Shown: positions 57,428 through 64,000 of the stretch, piece by piece
Numbering within the stretch: the first letter of the stretch is position 1
How the letters are laid out: each line of letters begins with the position of its first letter
Origin: Merdimonas sp963929015
GTDB lineage: Bacteria; Bacillota; Clostridia; Lachnospirales; Lachnospiraceae
Direction of reading: 5' to 3'
NCBI RefSeq assembly: GCF_963929015.1
Contig: NZ_CAWVHE010000011.1
Coordinates: forward strand, 1-64,000
Length of the DNA stretch: 64,000 nucleotides
Notes under the pieces: generated by a model
The model's database searches: none
The model's input: only the letters and a program-made list of their open reading frames with translations
Told to the model about the DNA's origin: nothing
Made by a program: the position numbers and the translations under genes

Positions 57428-58261
57428 ATGACCCATTTGTTACAAAAGATCAATAAAAGAAAGCTGGCGGCTGTGCTGGTGCTGCTGGTGGTCCTGGCTT
57501 TGTCCATGACTGTGGTACAAAAAGCAGCCAGCGACCCGGAAAATCATACGGGAACCATCGAAGCCCTGGATGAGAAAAAGGCAGACGTACTGAAGCTGAC
57601 GGCCTCATCTGCGGCAGCAGCCACAGCCCTTGCGGCAGTTCCCGGAGACGCCACCACGCCGGTGGCCAACAAGCTGGCAGACCTGACTTCTTATTTCCTG
57701 ATCGTCCTGATGGTAGTCTTTCTGGAAAAATATCTGGTCACCCTGACCGGTTACGCCACATTTTTCATCCTGATCCCGCTGGCCTGCGTCCTGCTTGGCA
57801 TCGGGATCTGTGCGGAACGCCCCTTCTTAAAGGTGCTGGCCGGAAAGGTGGCGGCCTTCGGGCTGGTGCTCTTCCTGATCATCCCCATCAGCATGCATGT
57901 GTCCGGCATGATCGAGGCCACCTATGAGCAAAGTATGGAGACAGCGGTAGAAGAAGCCGAGAACATCACAGAAGAGATCAACGAAAGCACCGACGAGGAC
58001 GGAAATGTGCTGGAGCAGGCTCTGACCAAATTAAAGGACGGCGTGTCCGGACTGCTGGATAAGGGCGAGGCCCTGCTGAATCACTTCATCGAGACCATCG
58101 CAGTTATGATGGTGACCTCCTGCGTGATCCCGGTGGTGATCCTTGTATTTCTGCTGTGGCTTGTGAAAGTCCTCTTCGGAATACAGGTCAGCGTGCCAAA
58201 AGACGTGCCAAAGAAGATCTCTGCCAAAGTCGGAAAGAGAAAAGAAATAGCAGAGAAATAA
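57428..58261 (+). CDS. Polytopic membrane protein, unknown function
   Basis: 277 residues with one N-terminal helix (LAAVLVLLVVLALSMTVV), a short extracellular part containing an Ala-rich segment, three central helices (about 75-165), an acidic coiled-coil-like region (AVEEAENITEEINESTDEDG, about 180-210) and a last helix (MMVTSCVIPVVILVFLLWLV). Starts 4 bp after the ribbon-helix-helix gene. No family recognised. Its coiled coil may contact the SPFH scaffold (inference). Confidence 0.75.
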   Translation: MTHLLQKINKRKLAAVLVLLVVLALSMTVVQKAASDPENHTGTIEALDEKKADVLKLTASSAAAATALAAVPGDATTPVANKLADLTSYFLIVLMVVFLEKYLVTLTGYATFFILIPLACVLLGIGICAERPFLKVLAGKVAAFGLVLFLIIPISMHVSGMIEATYEQSMETAVEEAENITEEINESTDEDGNVLEQALTKLKDGVSGLLDKGEALLNHFIETIAVMMVTSCVIPVVILVFLLWLVKVLFGIQVSVPKDVPKKISAKVGKRKEIAEK

Positions 58262-58282
58262 ACGAGAACAGAGCGTATGGAA

Positions 58283-58307
58283 AAGTCGGCCGGAAGGCCG
58301 GCTTTTT
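58283..58307 (+). terminator. Rho-independent terminator
   Basis: CGGCC-GGAA-GGCCG style stem (58287-58300) followed by GCTTTTT, just before palindrome copy 3. Confidence 0.7.
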
Positions 58308-58315
58308 CCTTGAAG

Positions 58316-58361
58316 TCAATTGGGGACGGGGGATTTTTGAAAATCCCCCGTCCCCAATTGA
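58316..58361. repeat. 46 bp perfect palindromic repeat, copy 3
   Basis: Same sequence as copy 1 (TCAATTGGGGACGGGGGATT arms around TTTTTGAAAA), identical across the whole palindrome except for the outermost base pair. Intergenic, directly after a terminator. Confidence 0.9.
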
Positions 58362-58451
58362 TATGCCGGGCAGGAGAAAGATTGTGGAAAGAAAGGTTGC
58401 GGAGAAGAGGAGGATGTAGAATAATAGAGGGTAGAAGAAGGTGAAGCAAAC

Positions 58452-58937
58452 ATGAGATTATTTATTGCAATCCCATTGTCGGAGGAAATGAAGAAGGCGC
58501 TGGTAACCTGTATGCACGACCTGAAGAAGCAGGGCGTGGAAGGGAACTATGTGCCGGCCCAGAACCTGCACCTGACCCTGGCCTTCATCGGGGAGTACGA
58601 TGACCCGGAGAAGGTGAAAGAGGTGCTGCGAAGCGTGCCGATGCCGCCCTTCCGGATGAGTCTGTCGGAGAAAGGGAATTTTGGCAATCTCCTGTGGGCG
58701 GGAGTAAAAGGGAATCAAAAGCTGAAAACTTATGTGAAGGATCTGCGGGCGGCGCTGAAAGGGGCAGGGATTCCCTTCGAGGATGATAAATTTACGCCTC
58801 ATATCACCCTGGTGCGGAAGGCGGCGTCGAAGAAGTCCTACCAGGTACATTTGCCAAAGGCAGAGATGACGGTGAAGCATGCGGCGCTGATGAAGTCGGA
58901 GCAAAAGAACGGGAAAGTAAGTTATCGGGAGATGTAA
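58452..58937 (+). CDS. thpR: RNA 2',3'-cyclic phosphodiesterase (ThpR/LigT)
   Basis: 161 residues of the 2H phosphoesterase family. The two catalytic HxTx motifs are present: HLTLAFIGEYDDPE (about 41) and HITLVRKA (about 118). MRLFIAIPLSEEMKKAL is the typical start. It opens 2',3'-cyclic phosphates and may ligate tRNA halves. Slightly shorter than the usual 175-190 residues at the C-terminus. Confidence 0.92.
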   Translation: MRLFIAIPLSEEMKKALVTCMHDLKKQGVEGNYVPAQNLHLTLAFIGEYDDPEKVKEVLRSVPMPPFRMSLSEKGNFGNLLWAGVKGNQKLKTYVKDLRAALKGAGIPFEDDKFTPHITLVRKAASKKSYQVHLPKAEMTVKHAALMKSEQKNGKVSYREM

Positions 58938-58967
58938 ACCGGTCTGCTGTCCAGGAGGGGGATGAAA

Positions 58968-59345
58968 ATGAGAGAAGAGATTTTCCAGTATGTGAAAAAG
59001 AAATATAAAGTGGAACCGGATTATCCATTTTCCACGGCGCCCACTTATCCGGTGCTGCGGCATAAGGATAACCGGAAGTGGTTTGCCCTGATCATGGATA
59101 TCCCAAGGGAGAAGCTGGGGCTGGAGGGCAGCGAGCACGTGGATATCATGAATGTGAAGCTGGGGGATCCCATGCTGGTGGATATGATCGTCCGGCAGCC
59201 GGGGTATTTCTACGGGTATCACATTACCAGAAGCAACTGGATCTCCATTCTCCTGGACGGGACGGTGCCGTTTGAGGAGATCTGTCAGTGGATCGATGAG
59301 AGTTATGCAGTGACAGCTTCCAGGAAGAAGAAGGGGAAGAAGTAG
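58968..59345 (+). CDS. MmcQ/YjbR-family protein
   Basis: 125 residues from ATG 58968, chosen because AGGAGGGGG is too close to the ATG at 58962. VEPDYPFSTAPTYPVLRHKDNRKWFALIMDI, MNVKLGDPMLVDMIVRQPGYFYGYHITRSNWISILLDGTVP and EICQWIDESYAVT match MmcQ/YjbR (CyaY-like double-wing fold). Proposed to bind DNA, but the biological role is unsettled. It follows thpR on the same strand. Confidence 0.9.
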   Translation: MREEIFQYVKKKYKVEPDYPFSTAPTYPVLRHKDNRKWFALIMDIPREKLGLEGSEHVDIMNVKLGDPMLVDMIVRQPGYFYGYHITRSNWISILLDGTVPFEEICQWIDESYAVTASRKKKGKK

Positions 59346-59409
59346 GAGTCCTTTTTATGACACACCATAAGTGCTAGGCTGTAAAAAAGCAAAGAAAGGT
59401 GTGTCCGAT

Positions 59410-60111
59410 ATGAAAGAAAAGAATTGTCGGTATTTCGTGATTAATCCGCAGAATGCAGGGAGAAAGCCGGGGCAGAAACAAAGACTGGCCGGGAAGCAGC
59501 TCCTGTGGCAGGAGAAAAGGCCGGATTCGCCGGTTCTGCCGTTGCCGCCGTCACCGCCGATCAAAGTTACCCGCAATTTTGTCATAACAAAGCGTTCCGG
59601 AATCCTTCACGACCGGGAGTGTTTTTGCGTCCGCAGGATCCGCCACGGCAGACAGATCAATAAGATTGAGCCCGATACAGAGGTTCGTTTCTGCAAGTGG
59701 TGTCAGAGAAAGGCTGTCGTGCGAAATGGCGTGAAGGATGTATCAGATTGTGAGATCTGTGAAAAGTTTTTTGATGAAAAGCAGGTGAGCACCAGTCTTC
59801 TTACCAGACTTTTCGTTGAGAAAGGGGCAGAAGCTGAAATGCTTCCGGTGGGAATCCGGATCTACTGTGGCGATGACCGCTGGAGGATCCGGTGGAAAAG
59901 TGAAAAGGGAGCAAGTGTTCTGGAGCACAACAATTATGTACGGACGATAGAGGGCGAGCGATATTTTACCAAGGGGTATCATGAACAGCATATCCGGCCG
60001 AATACGGTGACCAGTGCACTTCGCTATCTGATGGCATATGATTATACGGCGCATCACAGGGAAGCGGCGAAGAAAAAGGTGAGTCATGAATATGAAAAAA
60101 GTGCTTTGTAA
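59410..60111 (+). CDS. Cysteine-containing protein of unknown function
   Basis: 233 residues from ATG 59410. A basic, proline-rich N-terminus (AGRKPGQKQRLAGKQLLWQEKRPDSP, then VLPLPPSPP) leads to ITKRSGILHDRECFCVRRIR and a zinc-finger-like pair of Cys motifs: RFCKWCQRKAVV and DCEICEKFF (about 97-120). The C-terminal half (VGIRIYCGDDRWRIRWKSEKG) has no recognisable family. The Cys-x2-Cys pairs suggest zinc and possibly nucleic-acid binding. It overlaps the next gene by 26 bp, so the two are probably co-expressed. Confidence 0.65.
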   Translation: MKEKNCRYFVINPQNAGRKPGQKQRLAGKQLLWQEKRPDSPVLPLPPSPPIKVTRNFVITKRSGILHDRECFCVRRIRHGRQINKIEPDTEVRFCKWCQRKAVVRNGVKDVSDCEICEKFFDEKQVSTSLLTRLFVEKGAEAEMLPVGIRIYCGDDRWRIRWKSEKGASVLEHNNYVRTIEGERYFTKGYHEQHIRPNTVTSALRYLMAYDYTAHHREAAKKKVSHEYEKSAL

Positions 60112-61414
60112 AAGTGAAATTGAATTTGTAAACGAAGTGGCGGATGACTGTATAAAGAATATGCGTAAAAAGGATAAAGAATATCTAATCGCAAATCCCT
60201 ACACTCTTGATTATCATTTTACATACTGTCTGTATATTAGAAATCATTACATCCATAATAGGGATTTTTCAGAAGCACCTTTTTGGGCAGAACCAGATTA
60301 TTTGTCATGTAGGATTATTCAGATGATATTTTCAAGGCTTCTTCCGGAATATGACTACTATGATCGATTTATTGAAGGACTATACGACAGCAAACAATTT
60401 ATAGAATTACGTAGGGAATATAAGGTTATATATGGGGAATATCCGGTTCGTCTTATAGAAAAGTATAAAGCCCTAACTAAAACAGGATCAGTACACTTGG
60501 CATCGGAAATGGATTTTGATGCTGAAACAGATTTTGACACAGGTGCTATTTCTGATGCAATAGATTCACTGATACACGAATTGGCCGAGCTTGTATGGCA
60601 AACGGATTCATTAAAGCAAACAGCTGAGGATTATGGCATTAGTTATGATTTGATTTCTGAGAATATTGAGAGGATTAAAGCGATATTTTTCACGGAAGAA
60701 GAATTTATCCCTCTTCAGGTTTGTTTTTTGCCTTATCGCGATAAAATAGGTCGGGAGCGTTATATTGAATACAGAAGGCTTTTGACAGCGCGGTTGAATG
60801 AAAATCCATGGCTGGTCGAAAAATTGGATAAAAATTATTTTAAAGATAGGGTATTAGCGAGAACAGCCTTAAAATGTGGACAGGTATTAAAGTACCTCCC
60901 AATGTATCAGAATGATGAAAAGATGGTCAGGTTAAGTCTAAAACATGACGGAGAAGCAATACAATATGCGAATCAGCGTTTTCAAAAAGACCGTGAATGG
61001 ATTAGATATGCTATTGAACACTCAGAAGATGGGGTCATAATGTTTCTGGAATGTATGAAACCTTATAGAAAAGATAAAGAACTAGTTTATCTTGCATGTA
61101 AGGTTTGTCGATGGAATTTTGTCTATATAGATGAATTTTTTCATGATGATTATGAGTTGGCGGAAATGTGTATGCAGCCAACAGGAGACCATAATACAAT
61201 ATATGATTATCTGAGCGAAAGATTGAAGAATAATAAAAACCTGGCCATGTTGGACTTGCAGGAGGACTATCCCCATACGGAGAGTTATTCTGCTGAATTA
61301 AAGGACGATGATGAGATTGCGGCCAGGCTCTATGAATTGCACGGGCTGGCTCCCTGGGCATGGCATTACATGAGTGAAAGGCTAAAGAAGAAGTATGGGA
61401 TAGAAGAGGGGTAA
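60086..61414 (+). CDS. Large protein with DUF4116-like repeats
   Basis: 442 residues, distinctly more AT-rich than the genes to its left. The N-terminal half (MKKVLCKSEIEFVNEVADDC, ANPYTLDYHFTYCLYIRNHY) has no recognised family. From about 245 it carries helical repeats of the DUF4116 kind (YFKDRVLARTALKCGQVLKY, DEKMVRLSLKHDGEAIQYAN, DREWIRYAIEHSEDGVIMFL, DKELVYLACKVCRWNFVYID). Such repeats occur in effector-like and accessory proteins, and usually mediate protein contacts. Base composition and position point to transfer. Confidence 0.65.
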   Translation: MNMKKVLCKSEIEFVNEVADDCIKNMRKKDKEYLIANPYTLDYHFTYCLYIRNHYIHNRDFSEAPFWAEPDYLSCRIIQMIFSRLLPEYDYYDRFIEGLYDSKQFIELRREYKVIYGEYPVRLIEKYKALTKTGSVHLASEMDFDAETDFDTGAISDAIDSLIHELAELVWQTDSLKQTAEDYGISYDLISENIERIKAIFFTEEEFIPLQVCFLPYRDKIGRERYIEYRRLLTARLNENPWLVEKLDKNYFKDRVLARTALKCGQVLKYLPMYQNDEKMVRLSLKHDGEAIQYANQRFQKDREWIRYAIEHSEDGVIMFLECMKPYRKDKELVYLACKVCRWNFVYIDEFFHDDYELAEMCMQPTGDHNTIYDYLSERLKNNKNLAMLDLQEDYPHTESYSAELKDDDEIAARLYELHGLAPWAWHYMSERLKKKYGIEEG

Positions 61415-61480
61415 GCACTACGTGCCCATTCAGAGATTGTGTTATGGATAATGAATGTTTAGGATAAAGGAAGTGTTGGT

Positions 61481-61741
61481 GTGGGTGCTTTTTACATTAA
61501 TTTCTGTCTTGAAAATATAGAATATGACGGAGAGTTTTACAGTGGTAAATTTTCTTCTCCAGATGCAGGGGTGTATTGTGAGGTTTTGTACGACAGAGTG
61601 ACAAAGAAATTTGTGGAAATATGGGATAACAGTAAATTGGTAGAAGATATTTTGCCAATTGCAATATATTGGCTCGACTGGAAACTTGAAAAAATGGACA
61701 TTTACGTAAAACGGAAAGTAAGATTAGCTACTAAAAAATAA
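61481..61741 (+). CDS. Small hypothetical protein
   Basis: 86 residues from a GTG start with AAAGGAAG upstream. INFCLENIEYDGEFYSGKFSS and YWLDWKLEKMDIYVKRKVRL are not recognised. The size, acidic N-terminal half and position after a repeat protein would suit an immunity-type protein, but there is no direct evidence for that. Confidence 0.5.
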   Translation: MGAFYINFCLENIEYDGEFYSGKFSSPDAGVYCEVLYDRVTKKFVEIWDNSKLVEDILPIAIYWLDWKLEKMDIYVKRKVRLATKK

Positions 61742-62187
61742 TTATTATAAATATAGTTTGAAAGAATATGGCTTGGCAAGATTAGTTAGTACTTACCTCT
61801 TGGCGTGGTGTGGGTGGTTTTGTCCTGTGGCGTCAGAGCCCGTAAAGCCTTATTTTACAAGGTTTTTGCGGGTTCTTACTTTTTGTCTGAGAGTGTCAAA
61901 AATCGTCATTTTGAAAGAAAATGGTGTAGTAAATGGTGTAGTAAAAAGAAACCTAGAATTGAGGATATTTACTAATTGGCATTCAAGAAAAAGCATTCCT
62001 GTTCCGAAGAAGCTTTTTGATTTGGATTATTTTTTGAATAATGATTTTCTGGTTAAAGAGGTGATTCTAATCTTTTTTTGTTTTACATTTATTTGATATA
62101 TGAATCTTGTCCAGATCTTTGTTCAGAAACTCTGCGCTGCATTTCTGAGTGGATGCTGTGAACATAATCTGCTAACTAGATTTAACA
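61742..62187. other. Gene-poor stretch with hairpin and tandem repeat
   Basis: No convincing gene. It contains a hairpin CCCGTAAAGCCTT...AAGGTTTTTGCGGG (about 61848-61877), of a form I associate with the ends of integrated phage and conjugative elements, and an exact tandem repeat of ATGGTGTAGTAA (61921-61932 and 61933-61944). This may be an attachment-site region. Confidence 0.4.
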
Positions 62188-62382
62188 CTAACATTTTGAT
62201 TTTTTCTGTTCCCGACCTGTTATAGCGGCATAGCTGCACTCTCCTAAAAGGAACTTGTCCGCCATGGTGGTCGGGTTGCACTTATCGGGAGATATACTTT
62301 CCACTTTCTGTTTTTTCTGGGTTTTTGCCATAGTCCAGACAATTTCGGATAGCCTTGGCAATTGTTTCGACTTTGCCTGCAT
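62188..62382 (-). other. Unrecognised 64-codon frame, possible gene fragment
   Basis: Minus-strand frame with SPDKCNPTTMADKFLLGECSY and a basic N-terminus (KTQKKQKVE). No family recognised, no good ribosome site. Possibly a remnant of an element gene; listed because the region has no better call. Confidence 0.25.
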
Positions 62383-62549
62383 GGCGCTACAATAAAGTTG
62401 TAGAAGCTAGAAATCATTCCTCCCTTCCAAGAAAAAAGGAAAGGGGCGGCCCATTCAAGCCGTCCCGACTTCGGGTCAATATGACCAAAAGCGGAATAAA
62501 TAAGGGAGTACCTACTGGCACTTCCTTATTTAATTATATTTTAAATTTA

Positions 62550-63264
62550 TTATTGCATTAGTATTGAAATGAAAATAATATCTAAAAAATTCTCTGTGTT
62601 TACAACGCCATTGGTCGTCAACATACGGCCTCCTTTAGATATAGTCAGCGCATTTTGATTTGCATATATAATTTCTTTGTATCCAAATTCATCCTTTAGC
62701 GTTTTATAATATGGGTCATTCTGCTCGTTGAGAATTTCAGCGGTTCTATCGACAATGTGAACGGCTACTTGCTTTGCCTTAGCTAATCTGCATGTTTCCT
62801 ATAGAATCAACTCTGAATATGACGATTCAGGGTTCTGTCTTATCTGAAATCTATTCAAGCCATATTCAAGCATATATGGAAGATAGTATTCTATCATTTC
62901 TTTATTCCAATAAGAGCCAACATTCCAGCAGAGTACAACATCAAATTCAAACGTAGAAATAATCCAATTTCTAAAAGTATCTTCCGCAATATCGCCCTCA
63001 ACAAATATTATGTTATCATCTGCAATACCTCTATTCATCAGTAATTGCTTTGCTTTAGCAAGACAATCACGGTTTTTTATCAATCGCAATTACTTTATGC
63101 CCGTTTTCGACTAATGCTAGTGTGCTATATCCAGTACCACATCCAACCTCGACAACGGTTCTGAATTTATTTATTCTCTGTGCCATCCAAGAATAATAAC
63201 CTTTTTCATAAAAAAATTGAGCGCTTACATCCCATTGATTTGCATACTTTAGCGTATCGTTCAC
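62550..63264 (-). pseudogene. SAM-dependent methyltransferase with a frameshift and an in-frame stop
   Basis: From ATG 63264 the frame reads RINKFRTVVEVGCGTGYSTL and ALVENGHKVIAIDK, a class I methyltransferase motif I and post-I. In a run of A bases near 63075-63083 one extra A shifts the frame; the other frame continues NRDCLAKAKQLLMNRGI, FEFDVVLCWNVGSYWNKEMI to a TAG at 62799-62801. Beyond that amber codon the same frame stays open for 83 codons (LAKAKQVAVHIVDRTAEILN ... GGRMLTTNGVVNTENF) to a TAA at 62550. Restoring both sites would give about 238 residues. Confidence 0.8.
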
Positions 63265-63560
63265 TGTTATTCCCCCATCCGTCTTGAGATCTTTAATTTT
63301 AGTCTACAGCAGAACTCTATCTCCGTCAATCCTCGTGTCAACATGGCATGGAGTGGTAAAAAAGAACAGGACAGCAAGCCTTCAAATTGAAGCTTGCCGA
63401 CATCTTCTTACTTTGGCATCAGCTCGGAGAACTACCGTAGCACCTTTGACACCTCGTCTCACTGCTTTTCATAGTCTTGTCGCAAGCCGTCGATTTGCTC
63501 TGGGGCCCTCCTTTTTATCCTCGATCATAATGCCGTCAGTCATATCCCCGTTGAGTAGAT
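63265..63560. other. Degenerate element DNA without intact genes
   Basis: Several short frames, none with a ribosome site or family match. The GGGTCAAT-ctgGCCCGAAATGCGGG region (63587-63611) resembles a similar GGGTCAATATGACC block at 62473, suggesting debris of related mobile DNA. Confidence 0.35.
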
Positions 63561-63995
63561 TTATTTTTGCTCAGCTCCCGCATGTGTCTTTCGGGTCAAT
63601 CTGGCCCGAAATGCGGGAATTCTGGTGAGTGATGGCCCCAAGCTGTATTTTAGAGTTTTGCCCCGCTCGCTAGGGAGGATTGTTTCATACTGGTTCATAT
63701 TGTGCTCTACCATCTGCAGGATGCCTGCATCATCTGTCAGGTTGCGGACAATACAGGGCATATCCATATATCTGGCAAGTTTGCTGGCTTTCTGGTGTCG
63801 ATGGCCGACCACGATTTCATAGCCATCGTTCTCACAGGGGTGGACAAATGCAGGCTGGGTAACGTTATTGTCCTTGACACTGGACACCATAGCCCGTATT
63901 TCTTCATCGTTCTGGACCTCAAAGGAATGATTTTCGAAGAAGTGGAGTCCGTTCAGCTTGATATATACGATTTGTTCCTTGCCACAGTGGGTCAT
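63561..63995 (-). pseudogene. ParB/Spo0J-type nuclease-domain protein, C-terminally truncated
   Basis: The frame begins near the window edge. VYIKLNGLHFFENHSFEVQN, EEIRAMVSSVKDNNVTQPAF, YEIVVGHRHQKASKLA and MPCIVRNLTDDAGILQMVEHNMNQYETILPSERGKTL are the ParB N-terminal (CTPase/nuclease) domain of conjugative-element partition proteins. GHRHQKAS replaces the usual GHRRQKAS. After ERGKTLK (about 63675) the sequence is unrelated, so the helix-turn-helix half is lost. ATG 63995 has AGGAG directly adjacent; the true start may differ. Confidence 0.75.
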
Positions 63996-64000
63996 CTCCT

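Noticed and set aside
61758..62096. 112-codon plus-strand frame
   Set aside because: No ribosome site, spans a hairpin and a 12 bp tandem repeat; more likely non-coding element-end DNA.

Overview
The window looks like a chromosomal segment of an anaerobic, gut-type Firmicute, most likely Lachnospiraceae (Dorea / Clostridium scindens-like). Reasons: a glycyl radical enzyme with its activase, betaine/glycine-reductase subunits with an in-frame UGA selenocysteine, a 2-hydroxyacyl-CoA-dehydratase-type (double-cubane) pair, AGGAGG-type ribosome sites, and conjugative-element parts typical of gut clostridia. Species assignment is inference. I saw no rRNA, tRNA or CRISPR array.

1-15.1 kb is a mobile-element mosaic. 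A nucleoside phosphorylase gene runs off the left edge. A compact mobilizable transposon follows (XRE regulator, Cys-rich VLP protein, RepA_N protein, MobV relaxase, TnpW, large serine recombinase; about 586-5761). Its right end abuts a decapitated XRE/zinc-ribbon gene. Then come a zinc-ribbon repeat protein with a Vsr-like tail, an XRE/ABC-transporter cargo operon, two flavin-reductase genes, and a graveyard of integrative-conjugative-element genes (SLOG/DUF1273, DUF3991, DUF3801, VirD4, helicase tail, integrase tail) joined by deletions and one inversion. The integrase tail ends at 14889, close to a C-terminal piece of metG.

15.7-25.5 kb: CsoR and a P1B metal ATPase, each behind a promoter carrying a metal-responsive palindrome; a WYL regulator abutting a wrecked Cna-B surface-protein gene; a large DUF975/CmpB membrane protein; a secreted leucine-rich-repeat protein with three SLH domains; and a truncated DMT permease.

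25.7-46.4 kb: a hydroxyproline-dehydratase-like operon (activase, glycyl radical enzyme, Crp/Fnr regulator); thioredoxin; BrnQ; an XRE-Uma2 fusion; an ABC exporter; DUF3842; a double-cubane protein with a fused reductase-activase; larE-larB-larC for the nickel-pincer cofactor, followed by a deletion scar that looks like the two ends of a lost nickel ABC-transporter operon; and a four-gene VWA/solute-binding, XpaC, solute-binding, TelA cassette.

46.4-59.3 kb: a TetR repressor diverges from a betaine-reductase operon (component B alpha, selenoprotein component B beta, BCCT transporter, two DUF3841 proteins). Its promoter holds a perfect TetR-type palindrome between -35 and -10. A two-component system with tandem TTCTTCAGAA boxes downstream follows, then SGNH hydrolase, tautomerase-like protein, SPFH protein with a ribbon-helix-helix partner, ThpR and MmcQ.

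59.4-64 kb is accessory and mostly AT-rich: two proteins of unknown role (one with DUF4116-like repeats), a methyltransferase pseudogene with two lesions and a truncated ParB. A 44-48 bp perfect palindrome, apparently a dispersed repeat family, occurs three times (16115, 38006, 58316), always between genes.
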